64,000 nucleotides of DNA, from NCBI GenBank assembly GCA_963775975.1, contig CAVZKX010000002.1:992001-1056000 (forward strand), written 5' to 3'. This document shows, piece after piece, positions 43,470 through 52,188 of this stretch. The notes beneath the pieces were generated by a model, which saw only the letters and a list, made by a program, of their open reading frames with translations, had not been told where the DNA came from and did not search any database. Position numbers and translations under genes: made by a program. Every line of letters starts with the position of its first letter. Within the stretch, counting starts at the first letter, position 1. Source of the stretch: JANXQG01 sp963775975. GTDB taxonomy: Bacteria; Planctomycetota; Planctomycetia; Pirellulales; Thermoguttaceae.

Positions 43470-44730
43470 GCGCCCAGGTCTCGGCGATCGACACCACCCA
43501 CTCTACCGAATGCAGCATTTCGTCGAGCGAAGCCCATTCTTTGGGTGAATGAATGGAATGTGCACCGCTGGAAATGTTCGGCGTCGGCAGGCCATGCTCC
43601 GTCAGCCGCGAACCGTCGGTGCCGCCGCGTACGATCGTCCGCCGGGCGGTGCGGCCGAGGCGGGCGAGGGCTTTTTCGGCATATTCCACGGCACGCGGCT
43701 CCTTCGCTAGTCCGTCGGCCAAGTTCAGATAGCTGCGCCTGATGTCGAAGTCGATGCGGGCCTGAGGAAAATCCTTCATAACCTCGTCGGCCGCGCGGCG
43801 GAGCACGGCGGAATGGTTGGCCAGGCGGCCGGTATCAAAGTCGCGGAGCAACATGCGGATCTTTACTTCGCCAACTCCGCCGCTGATTTCCATCGGATGG
43901 ATAAAGCCGTCGCGGCCCTCCGTCATTTCGGGGGCAAGATGGTCGCGCGGCAGGCGGGCGAGAAAGTCGGCCGCTACGCGCAAGGCGTTTGTCATGCGGC
44001 CCTTGGCGATCGAGGGATGGATGTTCACGCCGCGCACCGTGACCTCTACGGATTCCGCCGAGAAGGTCTCGATGTCGAGCTCGTCGCTGCCGTGGCCATC
44101 GACCGTGTAGCAGACGACCGCGCCGACCTGGCCGATATTAATATGGTCGACGCCGCGGCCGATTTCTTCGTCGCAGGTGAAGCAGAGGCGGATTGGACCA
44201 TGCTCGATCTCGGGATGCTCGATCATCCACTCGGCCGCTTCCATGATGATCGATAGGCCGGCCTTGTCGTCCGCGCCCAAGAGCGTCGTGCCGTCGGTCG
44301 TGATCAGCGTGTGTCCGATCGACTTTTCCAACTCAGGGTTCTCACTGACGAGAATGACCAGGTCGTTGTTCGCGAGCGCGATGTCCCCGCCGCCATACTT
44401 GCGAATGACTTGCGGCTTGACGTTCTTGCCGCTTGTTTCTGGTGAAGTATCGAAGTGCGAGCAGAACGCGATGGTTGGAGTACCGCCTTTAGGCGGAATC
44501 GCGGCGCCGCCTAAAGGCGGGACTCCAGCGCTTGCCGGTACGGTGGCCATCACGATGCCATGCTCGTCCTGCGCGGCGTCCTCGATGCCCATTGCTTTGA
44601 GCTCGCGGACGAGCAACCTTCCCAGCTTGATCTGGCCGGGTGAACTGGGATAGTTCTTGGCGTCCATGCGGGCCGTGGTGTCGATCTTCACGTAGTGGAG
44701 GAAACGTTGGAGCAGGCGGCGACGGTTCAT
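43453..44730 (-). CDS. pepT: Peptidase T (tripeptide aminopeptidase) with an in-frame repeat
   Basis: A 425-residue M20 zinc aminopeptidase releasing N-terminal residues from tripeptides. Metal-site motifs: FCSHFDTSP, LLGADDKAGL, CFTCDEEIGRG and TVDGHGSDEL; the C-terminal ligand is in SSGAHSIHSPKEW. Residues 68-85 (AGVPPLGGAAIPPKGGTP) are encoded by an inverted repeat and interrupt the junction between VMATVPAS and TIAFCSHF, which is continuous in known PepT. The last residues WALESRL and the stop come from another copy of the same repeat. A heptamer array lies directly before the start codon. Confidence 0.93.
   Translation of the reverse strand: MNRRRLLQRFLHYVKIDTTARMDAKNYPSSPGQIKLGRLLVRELKAMGIEDAAQDEHGIVMATVPASAGVPPLGGAAIPPKGGTPTIAFCSHFDTSPETSGKNVKPQVIRKYGGGDIALANNDLVILVSENPELEKSIGHTLITTDGTTLLGADDKAGLSIIMEAAEWMIEHPEIEHGPIRLCFTCDEEIGRGVDHINIGQVGAVVCYTVDGHGSDELDIETFSAESVEVTVRGVNIHPSIAKGRMTNALRVAADFLARLPRDHLAPEMTEGRDGFIHPMEISGGVGEVKIRMLLRDFDTGRLANHSAVLRRAADEVMKDFPQARIDFDIRRSYLNLADGLAKEPRAVEYAEKALARLGRTARRTIVRGGTDGSRLTEHGLPTPNISSGAHSIHSPKEWASLDEMLHSVEWVVSIAETWALESRL
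44477..44526. repeat. Inverted repeat inside pepT
   Basis: Arms 44477-44496 and 44507-44526 match at 19 of 20 positions around a 10-base loop. Each arm contains the hairpin CCGCCT-TT-AGGCGG or its complement. The insertion keeps the pepT frame and adds about 18 residues. Confidence 0.88.
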
Positions 44731-44732
44731 TG

Positions 44733-44767
44733 GAGAGAAGTCAGGAGTTAGAAGTTAGAAGCTGGAA
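44733..44767. repeat. Heptamer array before pepT
   Basis: Five 7-bp units: GAGAGAA, GTCAGGA, GTTAGAA, GTTAGAA, GCTGGAA. It ends three bases from the pepT start codon and thus forms its leader. It is an inverted counterpart of 44855-44896. Confidence 0.75.
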
Positions 44768-44854
44768 GCTCCGTAACATCATATCAGTCCTGTCTCCGAT
44801 AGGGGACTAGTGCCACCTAAGTGCGGATCGGTACAATGTGTGCGAACAGTGAAT

Positions 44855-44896
44855 CCTTCTAACTTCTAACTCCTAACTTCTGACTTCTAGCTTTTC
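44855..44896. repeat. Heptamer array before the exonuclease gene
   Basis: Six 7-bp units: CCTTCTA, ACTTCTA, ACTCCTA, ACTTCTG, ACTTCTA, GCTTTTC. It ends six bases before the start codon at 44902 and is the reverse-complement type of the array at 44733-44767. Confidence 0.75.
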
Positions 44897-44901
44897 ACCC
44901 C

Positions 44902-45726
44902 ATGTTCTCCATCCGCTACCTGGTCTTCGACATCGAAAGCGTGGCCGACGCGCCGCTGGTGGCCAAGCTTCGCTATCCGGGCGAGTCGCTCACGCCGGCC
45001 GACGCGGTCCGCCGGTATCGCAACGAATTGATGGCGAAGTTCGAGAGCGATTTCATTCCGTACACGTTCCAGGTGCCGATATCGGTCGCGGTGGGCAAGG
45101 TCGGCGCCGATTTTCGCCTTGCGGACATCGTTGTTTTGGACGAACCGCAGTTCCGCCCACACGTGATTACGGAAAACTTCTGGCGAGGCTGGGAAAAGTA
45201 TCATCGGCCGACGCTCGTGAGCTTCAACGGCCGCGGGTTCGACTTGCCGCTCTTGGAGTTGACCGCGTTTCGCTACGGGTTGAGCTTGCCGGGCTGGTTT
45301 CAATCCTCTGGCAAGGGCTCTGACAATTTGCGGAACCGCTACAACACGGCCTCGCACATCGACCTCTGCGAATTGCTGACCAATTTCGGCAGCACGCGGT
45401 TCAACGGCGGCTTGAACCTGGCGGCCAATCTGCTCGGCAAGCCCGGCAAGATGGACGTGCAGGGTTACATGGTGCAAGACTACTACGACGCCGGTCGGCT
45501 GGCGGAGATCAACGACTACTGCCGCTGCGACGTGCTGGACACGTACTTCGTTTTCCTTCGCTCACGGGTGCTCATCGGGCAGCTTACGATTGAGGCCGAG
45601 CAGGCGATCGTGGCGGAAGTGAGGACCTGGCTCGAGCAGAAGGCCGAGCAATGCGCGGCTTACAAGCAGTATCTTGAGAGTTGGGGCGATTGGATGAATC
45701 CGTGGAAGAATTCATCGACGATGTAA
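44902..45726 (+). CDS. Predicted 3'-5' exonuclease, PolB-like
   Basis: A 274-residue DEDDy-type nuclease of the family related to the exonuclease domain of DNA polymerase B (PF10108 type). Exo I is LVFDIESVADAP, Exo II is LVSFNGRGFDLPLLEL, and Exo III is INDYCRCDVLDTYFVFLR with the Tyr near the last Asp. ASHIDLCELLTNFG lies between. It probably trims DNA 3' ends. It is divergent from pepT across the paired heptamer arrays, which occupy the usual ribosome-binding-site position. Confidence 0.9.
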   Translation: MFSIRYLVFDIESVADAPLVAKLRYPGESLTPADAVRRYRNELMAKFESDFIPYTFQVPISVAVGKVGADFRLADIVVLDEPQFRPHVITENFWRGWEKYHRPTLVSFNGRGFDLPLLELTAFRYGLSLPGWFQSSGKGSDNLRNRYNTASHIDLCELLTNFGSTRFNGGLNLAANLLGKPGKMDVQGYMVQDYYDAGRLAEINDYCRCDVLDTYFVFLRSRVLIGQLTIEAEQAIVAEVRTWLEQKAEQCAAYKQYLESWGDWMNPWKNSSTM

Positions 45727-45752
45727 CTCGACATCCATGGTGCGTTATAACA

Positions 45753-45998
45753 ATGGAAGCCGATTTAAACGATGAGATCCGTCAGTTGGTGGATCGCTGG
45801 TGCGACCGCAGAGAGTTGGGTGCCTTGGCCGCTCTCTTACCCGCATGGCTTGCAAACAACGGGTTGACTGACGGATGGGCCTTATTGCACGACGCATTGA
45901 AACACACTTACGCGGCCGGACGGAACTTGCCGCCTGATGAACGCGACACGCTAAAGCGGCTGTATGTGGCGGTGGATGTCGCGTTACGAGATCGATAA
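45753..45998 (+). CDS. Small hypothetical protein, 81 residues
   Basis: A short soluble helical protein (MEADLNDEIRQLVDRWCDRR, with LPAWLANNGLTDGWALLHDAL in the middle). It starts 26 bp after the exonuclease stop. Codon use looks genuine and the product is acidic. I do not recognise a family. Confidence 0.6.
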   Translation: MEADLNDEIRQLVDRWCDRRELGALAALLPAWLANNGLTDGWALLHDALKHTYAAGRNLPPDERDTLKRLYVAVDVALRDR

Positions 45999-46016
45999 TT
46001 GACCGGGCGCGCGCCA

Positions 46017-46223
46017 CTACGCGACGACCTCCACCTCGTGAGTTTCGATCGTCAAGGGCATGCCACGTTCGGCGCGCACGGTGAGGCATTCGTGGATCGC
46101 ATCGCGGACGTTCTCAATGGCCTCGTCGCGCGTTTGACCTTGGCTCACGCAGCCGGGAATGGACGGGCACTCGACAACCCATACGCCATCTTCGTCTCGG
46201 TCGAGAGTTACTAGGAATCGCAT
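46017..46223 (-). CDS. HicB-like (UPF0150) protein
   Basis: A 68-residue protein with the HicB antitoxin-type fold: FLVTLDRDEDGVWVVECPSI, GCVSQGQTRDEAIENVRDAI, then a short tail. It lacks a C-terminal DNA-binding domain. No HicA toxin gene (small dsRNA-binding fold) is adjacent, so it is a solitary member. Confidence 0.8.
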   Translation of the reverse strand: MRFLVTLDRDEDGVWVVECPSIPGCVSQGQTRDEAIENVRDAIHECLTVRAERGMPLTIETHEVEVVA

Positions 46224-46326
46224 AGTTCATCCGGAAATTTGTTTGGAGGGCTCGCACTCGTTAGTTTTACCCTACAATTCTCGCCTCCATCATATTTCTG
46301 TCAACTATCTTTTTGTCATCGCGCCT

Positions 46327-47384
46327 TCACGCCCTCTCCAGCCCGTACTCCTCCAGCTTCTTCCGCAACGTATTCCGATTGATGCCCAAGCGGTCCGCCG
46401 CCTTGGTCTGCACGTTGTCGCAGTCGGCCAGGACGTGGAGGATCAGCTCCTTCTCCACGCGGTTGACGATTTGTGCGGCGAGGTTGTCGGCCTGGGGGCC
46501 GGCGGCAGAGATGCCCTGCTCGATGAGGTCTGAGACCAAGGCGTCGAGGTTCGCCGGGCGAGGCGGCCGATCCGCCGCGGCTTCATGCCCAAGACGGCTT
46601 CGGGCAAGAGATCGCAGGTCAACTCGTCGCCCGGCGCGAGCACGACGGCGCGTTCCACGTAGTTTTGCAACTCGCGGACATTGCCGGGCCATTCGTAGCG
46701 GCAGAGCATTTCCATCGCCTTAGGCTCGACGTGCGGCACGTGCCGCAGGTTTTCCTCGTTGTAGATCCGCAGGAAATGCCCGACCAAGAGCGGAATATCT
46801 TCGTGGCGCTCGCGGAGCGGCGGAAGGTAGATCGTCACCACGTTGAGGCGATAGTAAAGGTCTTCGCGGAAGTGGCCGGCGTCGACTTCTTCCAGCAGGT
46901 CACGGTTGCTGGCGGCGATGACGCGCGTATCGACGCGAATGGTCTGCGTGTCGCCGACGCGCTCGAACTCATGTTCCTGCAGGACGCGGAGCAGTTTTAC
47001 TTGCAGCTTGGCCGTCGTGGAGTTGATCTCATCGAGGAAGACGGTGCCGGTGTGGGCGGCCTCGAAGCGGCCGGTGCGATTATCGACCGCGCCGGTGAAG
47101 GCCCCGCGGACGTGGCCGAAGAGTTCGCTTTCCAGCAGGTTCTCGTGCAGCGCCCCGCAGTTCACGCGGATAAAAGGTCCGCTGCCGCGCGGGCTAAGGC
47201 GGTGAATGGCCTTGGCGATGAGTTCCTTGCCGGTGCCCGTCTCGCCCAAGAGCAGCACTGACGCGTTCGACTGGGCGACCTGCCGCACGAGCTTGTAGCA
47301 ATGCTGCATCGCCGGCCCGTTGCCGATGAGGCCGGGGATCGGCGGGCCGCTCTCGCTGCGGGATGTGGAAGGAAGTCGGGTCAT
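46327..47384 (-). pseudogene. Sigma-54-dependent transcriptional activator, frameshifted
   Basis: An AAA+ enhancer-binding protein without a receiver domain. Walker A GETGTGKELIAKAIH, the sigma-54 loop GAFTGAVDN, Walker B TVFLDEIN and the arginine-finger region REDLYYRLNVV are intact in the frame starting at 47384. After LPEAVLGMKPR the frame breaks. The Fis-type helix-turn-helix (KAADRLGINRNTLRKKLEEY) continues in another frame to 46327. One missing base near 46575 explains it. The repaired product would be about 350 residues. Upstream codons to 47525 are heptamer repeat and not coding. No sensor kinase is adjacent. Confidence 0.82.
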
Positions 47385-47397
47385 GTGATGGGGAATT

Positions 47398-47521
47398 GCA
47401 AATTGCAAATTGCAAATTGAAAAATGCAAAATGAACTGCAAGCTTTGCATGTTCTCGAATGAGAGAGCAATGGCGCTGCGTCGTCCGCAATTTGCAATTT
47501 GCAATTTGCATTTTTCATTTT
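47398..47521. repeat. Inverted pair of GCAAATT/GCAATTT heptamer arrays
   Basis: GCAAATT occurs three times from 47398, followed by GAAAAAT and GCAAAAT. In opposite sense GCAATTT occurs three times from 47487, followed by GCATTTT and TCATTTT up to 47521. The arrays flank about 55 bases of ordinary sequence and could form a long AT-rich hairpin between two minus-strand genes. Confidence 0.8.
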
Positions 47522-49881
47522 TCAATCCTTTGTGTCTGCGGCCGGGGTAATCCTTCGCGGTAGGACTTTTATCGGCCCGCTCGCCTTGCGGGCCGCTTCC
47601 AGCGCCGAATGCGTCGCCCGCGATTCGATCGTGCCCAGCACATCGGCCAGGACTTGCTGCGCCGCCGCGTCCTGCGAAGCGCTTTGTTGATAGCGGAGAT
47701 ACTGCTGCCGGATCGAATCCTGGCTCAATAGCAGGCCGAACTGTTGGACGTTGATATTGAATGCCACGGCGGCCGATTTGCGAAGCGGTACAGAATTGGC
47801 GGCGCGGCTGGCCACTTCGACCAGGGCTTGCTGGCTGGCTCGTGTGCCCAGATTTGAAAGCACGATGATCGCGTGGCCGCTCAAGCGCGGCACGAGCAGA
47901 CCGGCAAGCACGGCGTTCTCCGCTTTCTGGAGATCAAAAAGCTGGCCCGGCGTCTGGCTCAACTTGGCCAGGCAATCCAGCGCTCGGATGGCGAGCGCTT
48001 GCCGCTCCGAAAAGCCGACGAACTCCCGCGGCACGAGGGCGTTAAGCTGGCCAAGTTGCCAGCGGGCAGCGGCCGCGTCGATCGGCTTGGAAAAAGCAAT
48101 CACCAAGGGATCGCTCTCGGCAATCCGCTGGGCGCGGGCAAGGAAGCCCGACCGGGCAACCAGCGCGATCCGCAAGCCGGCCGTTCGATAGTCATTGTGC
48201 AACTGTTGTACGATTTCCTCAGCCGGCGGGCTCTGCGTGGCCATGTCGATGACCGCCAGTTCGTAATCGGGGCAGCGCCAGGCCTTGCGTACCGCTTCAT
48301 TCCCACTGGTGGCAGCGTCGGTCTCGATACTGCGGAACTTGAGAACGCCAATCCACTCTTCCAAAGTGTGTGTGTTCGGGCTAACGGCTAAGGCGCGGCG
48401 ACCGCCGGTCGAACCGGCTTGGAAGGCGAGCGCCTCCAGCGCGAAACTTGACCCAGGGAAGGGCGACTTGGGCTGCAAGTTGGCAATTGCCTCCAATGCG
48501 GCCATGCGGAGCCGGGCATCGGAGCTGCGGGCGGCACGGACCAGTGGAGACGGTGCGGAACCGCCTTGGAGCAACTCTTGTGCGTTGCCGATGGTTCCGA
48601 GCGATTCGGCGGCCAACATCGCGCCAGCCGGATGGCGTTCGCGCAGACAATACGCCAAAACATCTTCGACGACTTTCGGCTCCATCTCGGCCAGTCGCTT
48701 GCAATCCTCAACACTAAGTCTCTGATCGAGACCTTTTTCGTAAGCCGTCTGCTCGAGCCGCGTCGCCATTGCAAGTGTCTCAAACGTACGATTGTTCGGT
48801 GACAGAGTTATCGCGGCACGCGCGAGGCGAGCGGCAAATGCCCGCGCAGCATCGTCCGGTGTAAAACTTTGTGCGATGCACCGCTTGGCAGCCGGGTCCC
48901 ACGTCCAAAGCGTCACGCGGCCATGGCTATCCGTGCTGAGCGGCTGCTTGCCAGCGTAATAGCTCTTCGCCAGGTCATATAGCCGCTGGGCCGCCTGGGC
49001 AGCGGTCGGCAAACTGCCTTGCAACTGCCTGATAGCCGCGCGGGCCGGTTCACGAACGCGGAGGTCGCTCTCGTCGGCCAGCGCCGGCACGTAAAGATAA
49101 ACGATCGCTTGCGAGGCCCGCATTTCGGCCAATGTCCGGATCGCTTCCACCATGAACTCGGGGTCGGCGCGTTCGATGATTTCCGCCAGCGGGTCGATAG
49201 CATCGCCGCGCATGGCGGCCAGCGCGGCGCGGGCGGCGGCATGTTCGCCAGCCCGCTGCGGATCGGCCAGCACCGCGATGAGGGCGTCGACAGCCGCGCC
49301 GTGGGCCTGCTTCAGTTTGGCGATCGCGCGCGTGCGTACTTCAGGCGACGGATCCTGCAGTTGCTTGATCTCCTCGGCCAGTCGAGCCGGATCGCGCAGG
49401 CGGCGATCGACCGCGCCCAAGGCGGCTTGCACCAATAACTCGTTTTCGGGCGCAATTCGCTTCGCGCGGCCAGATCGGTGAAGGCCGAGCTATGGTACTC
49501 GTCAACAAGCGATACCCACTGATCATCATCCAGCTTGGAATCAAGCAGCTTTCGCAAGTAGGTTTTGGCCAACTCCGGCCGGCTGGCGTCCAAGAGCAAT
49601 TGGGCCGTGTGGAAGATCTCCGAGGGCGACTGCGGGTTGGATGCGAGCAATGCGGCGACGACAGGATCTTCCGGCGGCCCGAGATCGGCGGGCCCGGCAG
49701 GCTGACCGCGCACCGCGGGCGCCTTTGCGGCAGCAGCCGGCTTAGCCGCGGCCGGTTTTGTTTTGCCTTTCGGCTCGCCAAATGCGTCATCCTGGCCGCG
49801 GGCAGCAGTGTTCCAGCAAAGGCAAATCCCTGCGAGAAAAATCGCGGTCGTGCAAAGGAATGTGGCGCGTGGAAAGCTCAT
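47522..49881 (-). pseudogene. Secreted HEAT-like repeat protein, frameshifted
   Basis: One gene of about 786 residues in two frames. The N-terminus (start 49881) has a signal peptide (TFLCTTAIFLAGICLCW), an Ala/Lys/Pro-rich linker and a helical region ending LAARSELRP. The other frame continues ENELLVQAALGAVDRRLRD and runs to 47522. One missing base near 49449 explains the break. The body contains repeated helix pairs of HEAT/Armadillo type (VRTRAIAKLKQAHGAAVDAL, ALAAMRGDAIDPLAEIIE, AIANLQPKSPFPG) and a segment resembling a receiver-like domain (FRSIETDAATSGNEA, YELAVIDMATQSPPAEEIV). Function unknown; 12 bp downstream of argH. Confidence 0.75.
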
Positions 49882-49893
49882 GGTTTTCAGCAA

Positions 49894-51273
49894 CTACTCC
49901 CCAACTCTTTTTTTCCAAATCTCAACTTGTTTCTTCACTTGATCCGGGGCGGTCGAGCCGTAGCTTTGCATGGCGGCCACCGCACGCTCGACGCCGAGAA
50001 CTTCATATACCGACGCGTCCAATTCGGGCAATGCCGCGCGGAAGTCGTCCAGTGGCAGGTCGCTGAGCCGCACGTCGTGGTCTAGCGCCTTGCGGACGAG
50101 CTGCCCTACCAACTCGTGCGCCGTTCGCTGCGGAATGCCGCGGCGGATCAGATACTCCATGAAGGTCGTCGCATCGAGATGACCGCGATCAAGCCGTGCG
50201 GCGATCGCTGCCCGGTTCAGCGTGGCCCCGGCCATCAGCGGCGCGGCCAGTTCCAGCGACGCCCGCACCGTGTCAAAGGCGTCGAACAGCGGCGGCTTGT
50301 CTTCCTGCAGATCGCGGTTGTAGGCCAGCGGCAAGCCCTTGACCAAGACCAAGAGCGTTTGCAGGCTGCCGACCACTCGGGCCGTCTTGCCGCGGATCAA
50401 CTCCAGCACATCCGGGTTGACCTTTTGCGGCATAATCGACGAACCGGTGCAGAAGGCCTGCGGCAGCTTGAGGAAATTGAACTCGACGGTCGACCAAAGA
50501 ATCCACTCTTCGGCCCACGTGCTAAGGTGTTCGGCAATCATCGCAAGGCAAAAGACGAACTCCAGCACAAAGTCGCGATCGCTGACAGCGTCAATGCTGT
50601 TGGCCGCTATTTCAGTGAAGCCGAGCCGCTGGGCAACATCTGCGCGATCGATGGGCAAGCTGGTGCCGGCCAAGGCAGCCGCCCCGAGCGTCAACGTATT
50701 CGTCCGACGCCGGCAATCGGCCAGCCGCTGCCGGTCGCGCTCGAACTTCTCGCAGTAGGCCAGCCAATAGTGCGGGGCCAGGACAGGCTGGGCGCGTTGC
50801 ATGTGGGTGTAGCCCGGCAGGATCACGTCACCGTCGGCATCGCAGCGTCCGACTAACGCCCGCTGCACGTCCAAGAGCCGCGCGCCAATTATGTCAATCG
50901 CTTCGCGAACCCAGAGTCGTAAATCGGTTGAAACCTGATCATTGCGGCTTCGGGCAGTATGCAGCTTCCGGCCCACGTCGCCCGTGCGATCGGTGAGGGC
51001 TTTCTCGACGTGCATGTGGATGTCTTCGAGTTCCGTGCGGAACGGGAAGCGGTCTTGCTCGATTTCCTTGCGGATCTCGCCCAAGGTTTGTTCAATCTTT
51101 ACAGATTCGTCCGAAGTCAGCAGCCCAACTTTTGCCAGCATTTGTGCGTGGGCGTTCGATCCGGCGATATCGTGCGCAAACAAGCGGCGATCGAAGCTCA
51201 CACTTTCGGTGAACTGCTCGACGCGGCGATCGGTCGCCTCGGAAAAAACTCCACCCCACGCCTTTTGCGACAA
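49894..51273 (-). CDS. argH: Argininosuccinate lyase
   Basis: A 459-residue enzyme of the fumarase/aspartase superfamily that splits argininosuccinate into arginine and fumarate, the last step of arginine synthesis. The signature GSSIMPQKVNPD, the HTARSRNDQVSTDLRLW segment and GYTHMQRAQPV are intact. It starts at TTG with GAGG a few bases upstream (product begins MSQKAWGGVFSEATD, as usual for the family). It is the first gene before the HEAT-like gene; no other arg genes adjoin. Confidence 0.96.
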   Translation of the reverse strand: MSQKAWGGVFSEATDRRVEQFTESVSFDRRLFAHDIAGSNAHAQMLAKVGLLTSDESVKIEQTLGEIRKEIEQDRFPFRTELEDIHMHVEKALTDRTGDVGRKLHTARSRNDQVSTDLRLWVREAIDIIGARLLDVQRALVGRCDADGDVILPGYTHMQRAQPVLAPHYWLAYCEKFERDRQRLADCRRRTNTLTLGAAALAGTSLPIDRADVAQRLGFTEIAANSIDAVSDRDFVLEFVFCLAMIAEHLSTWAEEWILWSTVEFNFLKLPQAFCTGSSIMPQKVNPDVLELIRGKTARVVGSLQTLLVLVKGLPLAYNRDLQEDKPPLFDAFDTVRASLELAAPLMAGATLNRAAIAARLDRGHLDATTFMEYLIRRGIPQRTAHELVGQLVRKALDHDVRLSDLPLDDFRAALPELDASVYEVLGVERAVAAMQSYGSTAPDQVKKQVEIWKKRVGE

Positions 51274-51497
51274 ATCGTACCTCGGCTAGCGAGAAATAGC
51301 CCATGAGAATATCGACAACTGTCTAAGTCTAAATGACTTACGGCGGGTTGTCAACGAAACGAACCGCTCTTATAGGTGGGTTGCGGCGGCTCTTAGCGTG
51401 ACGAATAACGGTATGTTTACCAATTTTGTTGGGAATGAGCTAGGTTGTATTCAAAAGCCAACTTTTTCCACACGACGAGGTGTGTTAGTATAAATGC

Positions 51498-51773
51498 ATG
51501 ACCGCAGCCACGATCAGTCAGGAAGCAGAAATCCTCTCGCGCGTAATCGAGCCGGAGAACCCTAACTTCTCCGCCGACGCCGCACGGTCCATGCTCGGAT
51601 TCAGCTTTCGCGATTCGGATATTGAGGAGATGAACCATCTCGCGGCGATGGCGCGGCAGGGCAAATTAAGTCCGCAGGAAGAGTCATCGCTCAATGCCTA
51701 CCTACTCGTGGGCTCGCTCGTCGATCTTATGCATTCAAAAGCTCGCCTATCGCTAAAGAAGCATTCGGCATGA
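51498..51773 (+). CDS. Hypothetical protein paired with an HNH gene
   Basis: A 91-residue helical protein (AEILSRVIEPENPNFSADAA, with a GFSFRDSDIEEMNHLAAMAR middle and LLVGSLVDLMHSKARLSLK end). It overlaps the HNH gene by four bases, so the two are translationally coupled. I recall this kind of small gene preceding HNH genes in planctomycetes and cyanobacteria, but no function is known to me. Confidence 0.75.
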   Translation: MTAATISQEAEILSRVIEPENPNFSADAARSMLGFSFRDSDIEEMNHLAAMARQGKLSPQEESSLNAYLLVGSLVDLMHSKARLSLKKHSA

Positions 51774-52158
51774 GCCAGTCGGCAGAGGAAAAGGCGCTGC
51801 GTGAGGCCGTGGCACGGCGCGCGAATTTTTGCTGCGAATATTGCCAATTGCCGGCAAAGCGTACGTCGCTGCCGTTCCGGGTCGATCATGTTATCGCCGA
51901 AAAGCACGAGGGCGAAACGAGCTTGGAGAATACCGCTTACGCGCGCCTCCACTGCAACTCGTTCAAAGGGCCAAATCTTGCCGGGCGAGACAAGGAAACA
52001 AACGAGATCGTTGGCATGACCATTTTCGATGGAACGGCGAGACACTTACTGCCTTAACGGCGATCGGCCGCGTAACCATCGCTGTCCTGCGTATCAACCG
52101 CGCCGATCGTGTCGCGGTTCGAGCCTCGCTCATGGTGGAAGGTGTTTTTAGCCCGTGA
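51770..52158 (+). pseudogene. HNH endonuclease with an internal deletion
   Basis: The first frame (51770-52057) has the HNH core: CCEYCQLP zinc-like pair, FRVDHVIAEKHEGE, and YARLHCNSFKGPN. After GRDKETN the expected continuation (RDRWHDHFRWNGETLT, IGRVTIAVLRINRADRVAVRA) appears in another frame up to 52158. About 9-10 codons typical of the family (EIVPLF-like) are missing at the joint, so this is a small deletion rather than a single-base slip. The catalytic core is upstream of it, so partial function is possible. Confidence 0.75.
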
Positions 52159-52188
52159 GAATCTCCAACATTTTGGATAGCTTACAGG

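Noticed and set aside
45753..46223. Toxin partner for the HicB-like protein
   Set aside because: The neighbouring 81-residue protein is on the opposite strand and lacks the HicA fold signature.
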